DNA from: Bacteroidota bacterium
Lineage (GTDB): Bacteria > Spirochaetota > Spirochaetia > JABMQR01
Assembly: GCA_013202335.1 (NCBI GenBank)
Contig: JABMQR010000333.1
Location: 1-14,421 of the forward strand
Direction of reading: 5' to 3'
Length of the DNA: 14,421 nucleotides
A program made the translations under genes and the position numbers. Below are positions 7,420 to 14,421 of the stretch, one piece after another. Position 1 is the first letter of the stretch, and each line of letters opens with the position of its first letter. The notes beneath the pieces were generated by a model, which saw only the letters and a list, made by a program, of their open reading frames with translations, searched no databases and was not told the origin of the DNA.

Positions 7420-8322
7420 ATGAAAATGATGAAAAAAGATACTGTAAGAATTGGTATTGCCCCGATAGGGTGGACAAATGATGATATGCCCGAACTGGGT
7501 GAAGAAAATAGTTTCCAGCAATGTGTTAGCGAGATGGCTCTGGCAGGATTCTCGGGCTGTGAGGTTGGAAATAAGTACCCTTCCGATCCGTCACTCCTGA
7601 AATGGCATCTTGACCTAAGAGATTTAACAATTTGCAATCAATGGTTCAGCTCCTTTCTCTGCTCGAAGCCTTATGGGGAGGTTGAGAAAGAATTTATAAA
7701 ATCTATCGAATTCCTTGGTAAGGTGGGGGCGGGAATAATTGGACCGTCTGAACAAACAAGATCTACCCAGGGGATACAGAATGTTCCGATTCTTTCTTCC
7801 AAAGCGGAGTTTTCTCGTGAAGAGTGGACAGCTCTTACAAAAGGGATGAATAAACTGGGAAAAATAGCTGTGGAAAATGGATTCAAGCTTGCATATCATC
7901 ACCATATGGGAACCGGGGTGCAGACTGCCGTGGAAACAGAACAATTTCTGAATGACACACACCCTGATTATGTTGGTTTATTGTATGATTCAGGCCATTT
8001 TGCATTTGCAGGGGAGGATCCGGTGTTATGTTTAGATAGGTTTGTATCCCGCGTTGTGCATGTCCACCTCAAGGACATTCGGGCGAATATTTTTGAAACT
8101 GTACGGGCAAAAGCCATGCCGTTTATGGATGCGGTTCGTGCAGGAGTGTTTACCGTTCCCGGCGACGGCTGTCTGGATTTTTCTGCAATATTCAGTATTC
8201 TGGAAAAATATAATTACAGAGGCTGGATGGTGGTAGAGGCAGAGCAGGATCCTGAAATGGCAAATCCGTTTGAATATGCATTGATGGCAAGGAACTACAT
8301 ACGGGATAACTCAGGAATATAA
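7420..8322 (+). CDS. iolE: Myo-inosose-2 dehydratase (IolE)
   Basis: Dehydrates 2-keto-myo-inositol (scyllo-inosose) to 3D-(3,5/4)-trihydroxycyclohexane-1,2-dione, the substrate of the adjacent IolD. The 300-residue TIM-barrel protein matches Bacillus IolE in length and in successive blocks: IGIAPIGWTNDD at the N-terminus, CNQWFSS, SEQT, YHHHMGTG at 159-166, LYDSGH at 188-193, HVHLKD at 214-219, VPGDGCLDF, and VVEAEQDP near 271-278. The YHHHMGTG and VEAEQDP motifs separate IolE from the other TIM-barrel isomerases, including the one at 3457-4326. The start at 7420 has only a weak ribosome binding site (AGTGAG), so translation may be coupled to iolD; in-frame ATGs at 7426 and 7429 are alternatives. 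The neighbouring IolW-like gene could provide the ketone. Confidence 0.93.
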   Translation: MKMMKKDTVRIGIAPIGWTNDDMPELGEENSFQQCVSEMALAGFSGCEVGNKYPSDPSLLKWHLDLRDLTICNQWFSSFLCSKPYGEVEKEFIKSIEFLGKVGAGIIGPSEQTRSTQGIQNVPILSSKAEFSREEWTALTKGMNKLGKIAVENGFKLAYHHHMGTGVQTAVETEQFLNDTHPDYVGLLYDSGHFAFAGEDPVLCLDRFVSRVVHVHLKDIRANIFETVRAKAMPFMDAVRAGVFTVPGDGCLDFSAIFSILEKYNYRGWMVVEAEQDPEMANPFEYALMARNYIRDNSGI

Positions 8323-8354
8323 GCCAGGGAAAAAACATATATGAGGATTTACAC

Positions 8355-9590
8355 ATGTTTAATGAGCATGAATACATACGCGATCTTGCAAAACAGCTCT
8401 CTCAGTATGCATCTCTTCCGGAGCAGCAGGAAAAAATAGAGATTGTTAAAGCTTGCAACAATCTGAAACCGCTACGACCGGTTGTATACGCCCGACCAGA
8501 GAACGGTTGGTCGGATTTACATGAACAATGGGGGAAGCCTCAGTGTACTGATGAGCGGTTGCGGGTAATTGAGGATTCCCTGCTTAAGGAGATTATCCGT
8601 GCAGAGCATATTCCTGACGACATGCCGATAATTGCTGAGTATCGTGTTCCCATGGTTGTTCTGAATAATACATACAATGATTTTGGGGTTATGCTTGAAG
8701 TTCAGAAGGCTGACAGGGAGAGGGGCGCTTATCATATTGAACCAGCGATACAGCAGTGGGAAGATATGAGCAAGCTCCATTTTAGAAATCTTTCGGTAGC
8801 CCGGGAACAAAGCAGCAGAGATCTGGACTTTGCCCGAAATCTTCTTGGTGATATTCTTGATGTGTACCAGCCTGGAGTAACCGATTGGAGGTATGGGATA
8901 ACACGTATCCTTATTCACATGAGGGGTTTCCAGCAATTCCTGATGGATATGTATGATTACCCTGAACAGACACATGAAATAGTCCAGTTCCTCACTGATA
9001 ATTTTTCCAGAGAGATAGATTTTTATACCAAAGAGGGAATAATTTCCCCGAACACCCTGGACAATGACTATATAGGGGTTGGGGGTCCATGTGCGACAGA
9101 TGATCTCCCCGGGAGAGAATCCGGCAGACTGTACGGGACAAAGGACTGCGTTGTGTGGGCTGAGTCACAGGAAACACTCGGTGTTTCACCTGAGCAGTTC
9201 AAAGAGTATGTATTTAATTACCAGAAACCGTTAGTGGATAATTTTGGGTTATGCGGATACGGCTGCTGTGAGGGGCTTGAAGGTAAATTTGAAATTTTGA
9301 AGGAAGGACTTCAGAATCTTAGATGGGTGGCAGTATCTCCCTGGGCCAATGCAGCAAAAATGGCTGAACAGATTGGGAAGGATTATGTATATCTGTATAA
9401 AGTAAATCCAGCACTGGTTGTTTCTGAAAATCCGGACTGGTATGAGGCGGAAAAACAGATTAAAGAGGTGAAGAAACTAACAGAAGGGATGGCGGTTCAG
9501 TTTTCCCTGAAAGATACCAACACATTTTGCCGCGAACCGGAACGTATCACAAGATGGGTTGAGATGGCAAAAAAAATTATTTCCTCTTGA
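8355..9590 (+). CDS. Uroporphyrinogen decarboxylase/cobalamin-methyltransferase fold protein of unknown substrate
   Basis: A 411-residue protein that I place in the URO-D-like superfamily, which includes heme-pathway HemE and the corrinoid-dependent methyltransferases (MtaA/MtbA type). The placement rests on overall layout and on blocks typical of divergent URO-D-like proteins: YGCCEGLEGK near 302-311 and RWVAVSPWAN soon after. The HemE signature near the N-terminus is absent, so a role in heme synthesis is unlikely. A cysteine cluster (C300, C304, C305) could bind zinc, as thiol or corrinoid methyltransferases do. GAGGA at 8343-8347 precedes the ATG. It is the last gene of the operon, before the terminator at 9661-9692. 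Context hints at a methyl-transfer or C-C cleavage step on the cyclitol substrate, but no corrinoid protein is nearby, so this is inference. Confidence 0.68.
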   Translation: MFNEHEYIRDLAKQLSQYASLPEQQEKIEIVKACNNLKPLRPVVYARPENGWSDLHEQWGKPQCTDERLRVIEDSLLKEIIRAEHIPDDMPIIAEYRVPMVVLNNTYNDFGVMLEVQKADRERGAYHIEPAIQQWEDMSKLHFRNLSVAREQSSRDLDFARNLLGDILDVYQPGVTDWRYGITRILIHMRGFQQFLMDMYDYPEQTHEIVQFLTDNFSREIDFYTKEGIISPNTLDNDYIGVGGPCATDDLPGRESGRLYGTKDCVVWAESQETLGVSPEQFKEYVFNYQKPLVDNFGLCGYGCCEGLEGKFEILKEGLQNLRWVAVSPWANAAKMAEQIGKDYVYLYKVNPALVVSENPDWYEAEKQIKEVKKLTEGMAVQFSLKDTNTFCREPERITRWVEMAKKIISS

Positions 9591-9632
9591 TCGGATGAGT
9601 CCCGGACTGCAATGAAGAGTCTGCACGATTAA

Positions 9633-9648
9633 GTTTCTGGACAGAAAC
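9633..9648 (+). other. Short hairpin in the 3' untranslated region of the catabolic operon
   Basis: GTTTCT and AGAAAC form a perfect 6-bp stem with a GGAC loop, about 13 bases before the terminator stem. It could protect the mRNA 3' end or be part of a structured 3' UTR. Confidence 0.35.
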
Positions 9649-9660
9649 GCTTCAGAATTG

Positions 9661-9692
9661 TAGAATAGGGCACTAGTTCTATTCTGTTTTTT
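9661..9692 (+). terminator. Rho-independent terminator closing the catabolic operon
   Basis: AGAATAG (9662-9668) pairs perfectly with CTATTCT (9679-9685) around a 10-base loop that can add G-U pairs. It is followed after one base by a run of six T (9687-9692). It lies 70 bases after the last catabolic gene and before the GcvR-like gene, so it separates the two transcription units. The stem is AT-rich, so it may be leaky. Confidence 0.7.
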
Positions 9693-9704
9693 CTGCACCT
9701 GTTT

Positions 9705-9718
9705 CAGGCTATTGCCTG
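9705..9718 (+). other. Small hairpin in the leader of the GcvR-like gene
   Basis: CAGGC and GCCTG form a 5-bp stem with loop TATT, about 40 bases before the start codon. No clear -35/-10 pair is visible between the terminator and the gene. The hairpin may be an operator-like or leader element, or chance. Confidence 0.25.
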
Positions 9719-9747
9719 TAAACGGTGGAAAAGCAGGGGAACGTTCT

Positions 9748-9752
9748 GGAGG
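9748..9752 (+). promoter_or_regulatory. Ribosome binding site setting the GcvR-like start
   Basis: GGAGG lies 4 bases before the ATG at 9757, short but usable spacing. It supports this ATG over an in-frame TTG at 9712, whose extra 15 residues do not look conserved. Confidence 0.55.
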
Positions 9753-9756
9753 AATT

Positions 9757-10302
9757 ATGAAAAAAGGCTATGCGGTTCTTTCTGCTCTCGGACCCGACCG
9801 GGTTGGGATTGTTAAGGATATTTCTTCAGTAATAAAGGATTTCTCCTGTAATATCGAAGAGAGCCGGATGATAAACCTGGGTGGTGAATTTGCTGTTATC
9901 ATGCTTCTGGATGGCTCTGAAAACGATATTAACCAACTGGTAGATAATAGTAACTGCTGGAAAGGGCTTGAGGATCTCCATATTACCCTCAAGAAAACGA
10001 CACCTTCTCATACTAAAAAAACGGGAATTCCCTACTTGATTAAAACACTCTCTCTCAACACACCCGGGATTGTTCATGCCGTAACGAACCTTCTACAGGA
10101 AAAGGGTCTGAGTATTATTGAATTGGAAACAGACACTTCTGCAGCACCTTTCACAGGCTCACCTATGTTCAGTATGCATATTGAATTTATAACGGAGTCG
10201 ATGGGGCTAATCGATCAGCTTCGGGAAGACCTGCATGAAATTGGGCATGAAGCAGATATTGATATCCAGCTGATTCCTCTCATATCCGGTAAGGCAGAAT
10301 AA
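9757..10302 (+). CDS. Double-ACT-domain protein, GcvR-like (glycine cleavage repressor family)
   Basis: A 181-residue cytoplasmic protein with two ACT domains, about residues 4-75 and 90-170. The first opens like E. coli GcvR: AVLSALGPDRVGIVKDIS, then CNIEESRMINLGGEFAVIMLL. The second opens with the same kind of strand-loop-helix, including TPGIVHAVTNLL. In E. coli, GcvR binds glycine and controls GcvA, the activator of the glycine cleavage genes; it has no DNA-binding domain, and none is seen here. The ligand and partner in this organism are unknown. It opens the second gene set, and MATE, LipB, LipA and an EamA transporter follow on the same strand with gaps of 9-46 bases. The lipoate genes downstream make a link with glycine cleavage reasonable, but this is inference. 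Confidence 0.8.
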   Translation: MKKGYAVLSALGPDRVGIVKDISSVIKDFSCNIEESRMINLGGEFAVIMLLDGSENDINQLVDNSNCWKGLEDLHITLKKTTPSHTKKTGIPYLIKTLSLNTPGIVHAVTNLLQEKGLSIIELETDTSAAPFTGSPMFSMHIEFITESMGLIDQLREDLHEIGHEADIDIQLIPLISGKAE

Positions 10303-10328
10303 TACTTACAACAGGAAAACACAAAAAT

Positions 10329-11711
10329 ATGAACCCGCAAAACCGTCAGGAAATGCTGCGAAGCGGCAGCATCAGCCAAACTCTTTTAAAACTCTCAACA
10401 CCGGCCATAATTGCAATGCTTGCAATTGCTCTATACAACATTGTGGATACCATGTATATCGGACTTCTAAAAGATACTGCAGCTATTGGAGCCGCAACCG
10501 TCATGTTTCCTGTATTCATGATTATATCTTCAATAGGGTTGATGTTCGGAACCGGTGCAGGTTCAGCAATATCCCGCCGTTTGGGAGCTGGAGAAGCTGA
10601 GCGAGCAAACCGAATAGCGGCCACCGCATATTATTCCTGTATTGTTATAGGAGTTTTGTTCAGCATTCTTGGAGTTATCAACATCAGAAAGATACTTCTC
10701 CTCTTTGGTGCAACTGATACAATTATGGATAAGGCAGTTGTATATGGGTCAATAATAATTGGCGGCAGTATTTTCCAGATGCTTAATATGTGTTTAAATA
10801 ATATAGTCCGTGCAGAAGGTGCTTCAGCATACAGCGGACGGGCTATGATTATGGGTGCTGTTTTGAATGTAATTCTTGATCCGATTTTTATGTTTGTGCT
10901 GGATTTGGGAATAGCAGGTGCTGCATGGGCAACAATTACCTCACAGTTAATCAGCAATCTCTATTTGTTACGGTTTTTTCTTAAAGAAATGGGTGTTATC
11001 AGGATTGGCCCTAAACATTTTACCTTCTCCGGGGCAAATTATGCGGAGATTATGAAAATCGGGGTTCCGACGTTTGTGCGGCAAATGCTGTTAAGCGTTT
11101 CCATGGGGGTTATGAACAATTCAGCATCATTGTTTGGAGATGAAGCTATTGCGGCTATCGGGGTCGTAACAAGGCTGTTGGCTCTGGTTACCTTTATCGT
11201 TTTCGGATTAGGGCAAGGGTTTCAGCCCATTGCCGGCTTCAATTACGGAGCTAAACAATATGCCAGAGTGCATAAGTCTTTCCGTATAACAATACTATGG
11301 AGTTCTACAATTTCCATTCTCGTTTCAGGGCTGTTTTTTATTTTTGCACCTATTTTAATAACTCTGTTTTCCAGGGATCCGGATGTTGTGGCGATTGGTA
11401 TGAGGGCTCTACGTTTCTCCTCGTTGACTCTGATGCTGCTGGGTTTCCAAAATACATCCAGTATTTTTTTCCAGGCCCTCGGGAAGGGGCGGGAAACTGC
11501 ATTTCTTGCAATGGCCCGGCAGGGACTGTTTCTTGTGCCGTTGCTATTGATTCTTCCACGATTTCTTGGGTTGGACGGAATTATCTACAGTCAACCGCTG
11601 GCAGATTTACTGACGGTAGTAGTAACACTTGTTTTGCTTTCTGCCAACTCCCGGAACCTTGCGCAGGAGGAACGTGAATGGTTAAACCGGACCGGCAAAG
11701 ATTTGAAGTAG
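10329..11711 (+). CDS. MATE family efflux transporter
   Basis: A 460-residue polytopic membrane protein with about 12 hydrophobic segments, the usual size for multidrug and toxic compound extrusion (MATE) exporters. Features typical of the family are visible: the first helix block TPAIIAMLAIALYNIVDTMYIG, the GTGAGSAISRRLGAGE segment near residue 76, NNIVRAEG near 158, LNVILDPIFMF, and the second-half repeat with GLGQGFQPIAGFNYGAKQY. It exports small molecules using a Na+ or H+ gradient; the substrate is unknown. The ribosome binding site is modest (CAGGA about 13 bases before the ATG). It sits 26 bases after the GcvR-like gene and 46 bases before lipB, so it is probably co-transcribed, though a function related to lipoate is not evident. 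Confidence 0.92.
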   Translation: MNPQNRQEMLRSGSISQTLLKLSTPAIIAMLAIALYNIVDTMYIGLLKDTAAIGAATVMFPVFMIISSIGLMFGTGAGSAISRRLGAGEAERANRIAATAYYSCIVIGVLFSILGVINIRKILLLFGATDTIMDKAVVYGSIIIGGSIFQMLNMCLNNIVRAEGASAYSGRAMIMGAVLNVILDPIFMFVLDLGIAGAAWATITSQLISNLYLLRFFLKEMGVIRIGPKHFTFSGANYAEIMKIGVPTFVRQMLLSVSMGVMNNSASLFGDEAIAAIGVVTRLLALVTFIVFGLGQGFQPIAGFNYGAKQYARVHKSFRITILWSSTISILVSGLFFIFAPILITLFSRDPDVVAIGMRALRFSSLTLMLLGFQNTSSIFFQALGKGRETAFLAMARQGLFLVPLLLILPRFLGLDGIIYSQPLADLLTVVVTLVLLSANSRNLAQEEREWLNRTGKDLK

Positions 11712-11757
11712 CAGGCTCAATTATTGACACCGTTAAACCAATATGTGAAGATGCATC

Positions 11758-12516
11758 ATGTTTAACTATGTTGAAATAAAAGATGATCTAATTTCGTTTC
11801 TCTCTGCACAGACCGAGGATCCACAATTCATTGACTGTGGGAAAATACCCTATTCTGAGGCTTTGGATCTACAGTTTAAACTGCAGAAAGAACGAACAGA
11901 TAATACTATTCCAAACGTCTACCTGCTTCTTGAGCATCCGCCGGTAATAACCATGGGCGCCAGAAAAGCGGACAACAAATTATTAACTACTCCTGAAGAG
12001 ATGTCACAGCTTGGTATTCATTTGGAGCAGATCCGCAGAGGCGGCGGGGCAACATCGCATAATCCAGGTCAGCTGGTTGTCTATCCAATTGTCAATCTGC
12101 GTTCTCTTGGATTTAGGGTTGTTCCCTATGTGCACTATTTGGAACAAATTGGGATTGAATTAGCGGCTTCCTATGGAATTTCCTGCAGCAGAAAAAAAGG
12201 ATTTCCCGGTTTATGGGTTGAGGTCGGACGGAAAATCGCATCGATTGGTGTTCAGATAAATGTTGGGATAACCATGCATGGAATTGCGATCAACCTTAAT
12301 AATGATCTCTCAATTTTTAATCATATCATTCCCTGCGGGCTTGAAGGGGTAGAGATGACCAGTGTTGAGAAAGAAAGTGGTGGTAAGGCAGTTGTTGATA
12401 TGGATGCAGCGAAAGATTTTGTCGTTCAATCCTGTATGAATAATTTACCGGCAAACAATCCTGTGTTCAGCCGAACCGGAGCTGGAAGTAAAGATCCTAA
12501 CAATAAGCAGCAATGA
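11758..12516 (+). CDS. lipB: Octanoyl-[acyl-carrier-protein]:protein octanoyltransferase (LipB)
   Basis: Transfers an octanoyl group from acyl carrier protein to lipoyl domains, the first step of lipoate assembly on proteins, in the cytoplasm. The signature RRGGGATSHNPGQLVVYP lies at 93-110. The catalytic pair is K159 (GRKIASIG) and C193 (IPCGLEG). The protein has 252 residues, somewhat longer than the usual 210-230, because of extra residues at both ends; the last 20, Asn/Gly/Ser-rich, look disordered. The ribosome binding site before the ATG is weak. lipA starts 11 bases downstream, the classical pairing. The presence of LipB and LipA means lipoate is made de novo, for glycine cleavage H protein and/or 2-oxoacid dehydrogenases, none of which are in this window. 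Confidence 0.95.
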   Translation: MFNYVEIKDDLISFLSAQTEDPQFIDCGKIPYSEALDLQFKLQKERTDNTIPNVYLLLEHPPVITMGARKADNKLLTTPEEMSQLGIHLEQIRRGGGATSHNPGQLVVYPIVNLRSLGFRVVPYVHYLEQIGIELAASYGISCSRKKGFPGLWVEVGRKIASIGVQINVGITMHGIAINLNNDLSIFNHIIPCGLEGVEMTSVEKESGGKAVVDMDAAKDFVVQSCMNNLPANNPVFSRTGAGSKDPNNKQQ

Positions 12517-12527
12517 GATAGATTAAA

Positions 12528-13382
12528 ATGAATGATAAAAAAGGCAGTCAGTTCCCACCCTGGATCAAAAGGCATTTAGGCGGCGGGACAAAATTCAATA
12601 AAACAGCCAAAGCACTTGAAGATCTCGGATTAGAGACGATCTGTACCAACGCTAAATGCCCGAATCAGGGTGAGTGCTGGTCCCGGGGAACTTCAACAGT
12701 TCTTATTTTAGGTACTATTTGTACCAGAAACTGCCCTTTCTGCGCCGTGGGGCATGGCAAACCACTTCCACCGGATTCTGACGAGCCGGGGAAAGTTGCG
12801 GAAATGACCAAGCGGCTTGAGGTGAAGTATCTGGTAATCACCAGTGTTGACCGGGATGATCTGGCAGATGGTGGAGCTTCTCAATTTCGGGATGTCATTT
12901 CCGCTTGTCGCGAGCGTGATGGGAAGATGCGGTTTGAGCTGCTTGTTCCGGATTTCCGGGATTGTCAGGAGGACGCTCTGGAGACTCTGGATGGTGCTCT
13001 GCCGTTTGTTTTTGGGCACAATGTGGAAACCGTTCCGGATCTCTACAAAATCGCCCGTCCTGGTGGTGATTATCAACGTTCACTTTCGCTGCTGCGTAAG
13101 GCAAAAAACAAATGGCCTGATACCCCCGTAAAATCATCTTTGATGTTGGGACTTGGGGAGACTGATGAACAGTTGATAGCGGTATTAATGGATTTAAGAG
13201 AAGCTGGCTGCGACCGGGTATCTCTGGGTCAATATCTGCGTCCTTCGAAAGCCGCGCTTGAGGTGGCAGAGTTTGTGACACCTGAAAAATTTGACTGGTG
13301 GGCAGATAAGGCAAAAGAGCTGGGGTTCTCCTGGGTGATGTCATCACCGTTTACCCGCAGCAGCTATCATGCTGATGCATAG
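12528..13382 (+). CDS. lipA: Lipoyl synthase (LipA), radical SAM
   Basis: Inserts two sulfur atoms into protein-bound octanoyl groups to make lipoyl groups. The 284-residue protein has both iron-sulfur sites: the auxiliary cluster cysteines C39, C44 and C50 (CTNAKCPNQGEC) and the radical SAM triad C65, C69 and C72 (CTRNCPFC). The C-terminal RSSYHA at 277-282 holds the serine that ligates the auxiliary cluster. TSVDRDDLADGGA, FGHNVETV, KSSLMLGLGETDEQ and QYLRPS are also typical. Length matches the family. It follows lipB by 11 bases and is followed by an EamA gene after 9 bases. The ribosome binding site is weak, which suggests coupled translation. Confidence 0.97.
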   Translation: MNDKKGSQFPPWIKRHLGGGTKFNKTAKALEDLGLETICTNAKCPNQGECWSRGTSTVLILGTICTRNCPFCAVGHGKPLPPDSDEPGKVAEMTKRLEVKYLVITSVDRDDLADGGASQFRDVISACRERDGKMRFELLVPDFRDCQEDALETLDGALPFVFGHNVETVPDLYKIARPGGDYQRSLSLLRKAKNKWPDTPVKSSLMLGLGETDEQLIAVLMDLREAGCDRVSLGQYLRPSKAALEVAEFVTPEKFDWWADKAKELGFSWVMSSPFTRSSYHADA

Positions 13383-13391
13383 GATTGTGAA

Positions 13392-14297
13392 GTGGTGAAT
13401 CAAAAATCTTCTGTTTTAACCTCAATTATACTTCTTTTTGTTACTTTCTCATGGGGTCTGAACAATATTTTAATGAAAGTTGGCTTTAGGGAGATAGACC
13501 CCTGGATGTTCAGTGCACTCAGACTTGCTGCAACTTTGCCGGCCGTTCTGCTTGTGGCTAGATTTTCTCCCGGTTATGTACCCTTTGAGAGAAAAGACCT
13601 TCTCAAGATTTCCGGTATCGCCTGTGTTGGGTTTACCGGTTTTCAAGTGTTTTTTCCTCTGGGAATATATGGAGTCTCGACACCTTTAGGCGGAATGTTG
13701 ATTGCCACCATGCCGGTTTGGGTGTTGTTGATAAATCTGATTACACGGATCAGCAGGGTTTCAATTACCGCAGTAGCTGGACTGTTACTGACTCTTACCG
13801 GAATACTGCTTATAGTCGTACTCCCGGAAATGGGGACCGGTGATGTCGGTAACACAACCGTATCCGGGGTAGTGTTTCTCGTACTGTCAGAACTTTTCTT
13901 TGCGGTTAATAGCGTTTTTCTTCGCCCTTTTATGAAGAAATACTCTGTTCCGCAAGTAACCGCTGTAGCTATGGTGATTTCGACACTTTTGTTTGCGGCA
14001 ATTCTGAATAAACGCATTGTGACTTTTGATTATACATCCCTCTCTCTTGTTACCTGGGGGACAATTCTCTATTCAGGGGTTATAGCAATGTTTCTTTCAA
14101 ATATTCTCTGGAATAGATCCATTAAGAGTACAGGAAGTCTCAAAGTCTCAGTATATGCAAATCTTCCTCCTGTATTTGTACTGATTCTTGGGGCTCTGAT
14201 TTTTGGCGAAATACTGAGTGGAGTTCAGTATATTGGGGCAGTTATTATAGCCACAGGCATAGTTCTGGCACAGGTGCAACGCAGGGCAAAAGGGTAA
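13392..14297 (+). CDS. EamA/DMT superfamily transporter
   Basis: A 301-residue inner-membrane protein with about ten hydrophobic segments in two EamA repeats, the usual drug/metabolite transporter layout. The first repeat begins LLFVTFSWGLNNILMKVG and the second begins around residue 157 with VVFLVLSELFFAVNSVFLRPF. Late in the protein, YANLPPVFVLILGALIFGE is the typical helix 9 block with P-P and a conserved GE. The start is a GTG at 13392 (a second GTG follows at 13395) with AGGA at 13381-13384 about 7 bases upstream; there is no suitable ATG. It likely exports an amino acid, metabolite or nucleotide sugar, but the substrate cannot be named. It ends the second gene set, and no terminator is visible after it. 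Confidence 0.9.
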   Translation: MVNQKSSVLTSIILLFVTFSWGLNNILMKVGFREIDPWMFSALRLAATLPAVLLVARFSPGYVPFERKDLLKISGIACVGFTGFQVFFPLGIYGVSTPLGGMLIATMPVWVLLINLITRISRVSITAVAGLLLTLTGILLIVVLPEMGTGDVGNTTVSGVVFLVLSELFFAVNSVFLRPFMKKYSVPQVTAVAMVISTLLFAAILNKRIVTFDYTSLSLVTWGTILYSGVIAMFLSNILWNRSIKSTGSLKVSVYANLPPVFVLILGALIFGEILSGVQYIGAVIIATGIVLAQVQRRAKG

Positions 14298-14421
14298 TGC
14301 GTACGCCTAATAAAAAATCAACCGGTTGTTGTGGATGAAATCCAAAAACTTCCCGGTTTGCTGAATGAAATTCATGATTTAATTGAAACTCAAAAATTAA
14401 CATTTATCCTCACGGGAAGCA
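14298..14421 (+). pseudogene. 5'-truncated AAA-ATPase (DUF4143 type) remnant, continuing past the window
   Basis: An open frame begins directly after the EamA stop, in the same frame, and runs to the window edge (41 codons). It reads NQPVVVDEIQKLPGLL followed by NEIHDLIETQKLTFILTGS. VVVDEIQKLP is a Walker B motif and FILTGS the sensor-1 segment of the AAA-domain plus DUF4143 ATPases often found in scattered copies in bacterial genomes. Full-length relatives carry about 70-90 residues, including Walker A, before this point. Here there is no ATG; a GTG at 14331 falls inside Walker B. The gene has therefore lost its 5' part, probably by deletion or recombination at the EamA boundary. The window edge prevents seeing the C-terminal DUF4143 region. 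Confidence 0.65.

Noticed and set aside
8517..8975. 152-residue minus-strand ORF inside the URO-D-like gene
   Set aside because: Antisense shadow of a convincing + strand gene; no ribosome binding site or domain seen.
8355..9590. Heme-pathway uroporphyrinogen decarboxylase (HemE)
   Set aside because: It lacks the N-terminal HemE signature and is longer than HemE; the context is catabolic, not heme synthesis.
12895..13347. 150-residue minus-strand ORF inside lipA
   Set aside because: Antisense shadow of lipA; Pro/Gln/Ser-rich with no domain.

Overview
The window is a moderately AT-rich bacterial segment in which every convincing gene lies on the + strand. The gene content suggests an anaerobic or facultative heterotroph: a TRAP-type carboxylate/sugar-acid transporter, an inositol-type catabolic cluster, and protein lipoylation enzymes. 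A spirochaete fits the general flavour (TRAP importer, GarR-like paralogues, a DUF4143-type ATPase remnant at the right edge), but a clostridial Firmicute cannot be excluded. This assignment is by impression only, because no rRNA or other taxonomic marker is present.

Region 1 (1-9692) looks like one long catabolic operon. It starts with a short ORF that is probably the C-terminal tail of a lost TRAP small permease (DctQ), overlapped by an intact large permease (DctM). Then come two tandem GarR/3-hydroxyisobutyrate-dehydrogenase-type oxidoreductases, a sugar-phosphate isomerase/epimerase TIM barrel, a Gfo/Idh/MocA oxidoreductase of the scyllo-inositol dehydrogenase (IolW/YdgJ) type, IolD (trihydroxycyclohexane-1,2-dione hydrolase), IolE (inosose dehydratase), and a divergent uroporphyrinogen-decarboxylase/methyltransferase-fold protein. 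A clear rho-independent terminator at 9661-9692 closes the unit. Taken together the genes suggest import of a cyclitol or related polyol/acid, oxidation to an inosose, dehydration (IolE) and ring opening (IolD). The downstream enzymes IolB, IolC, IolJ and IolA and the canonical IolG are not in the window, so the route is incomplete here and the substrate is unknown.

Region 2 (9693-14297) is a second co-directional set: a GcvR-like double-ACT protein, a MATE-family exporter, octanoyltransferase LipB, lipoyl synthase LipA, and an EamA/DMT-family transporter. The GcvR-like protein and the lipoate genes share a plausible link through the glycine cleavage system, whose H protein carries lipoate.

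The right edge (14298-14421) holds an AAA-ATPase fragment (Walker B and sensor region of a DUF4143-type protein) that starts in frame right after the transporter stop codon, with no start codon and no room for Walker A. It is therefore a 5'-truncated remnant, as far as the window shows. The left edge carries a good minus-strand promoter firing out of the window and a 10-bp inverted repeat. No tRNA, rRNA, CRISPR array or complete insertion sequence was seen.
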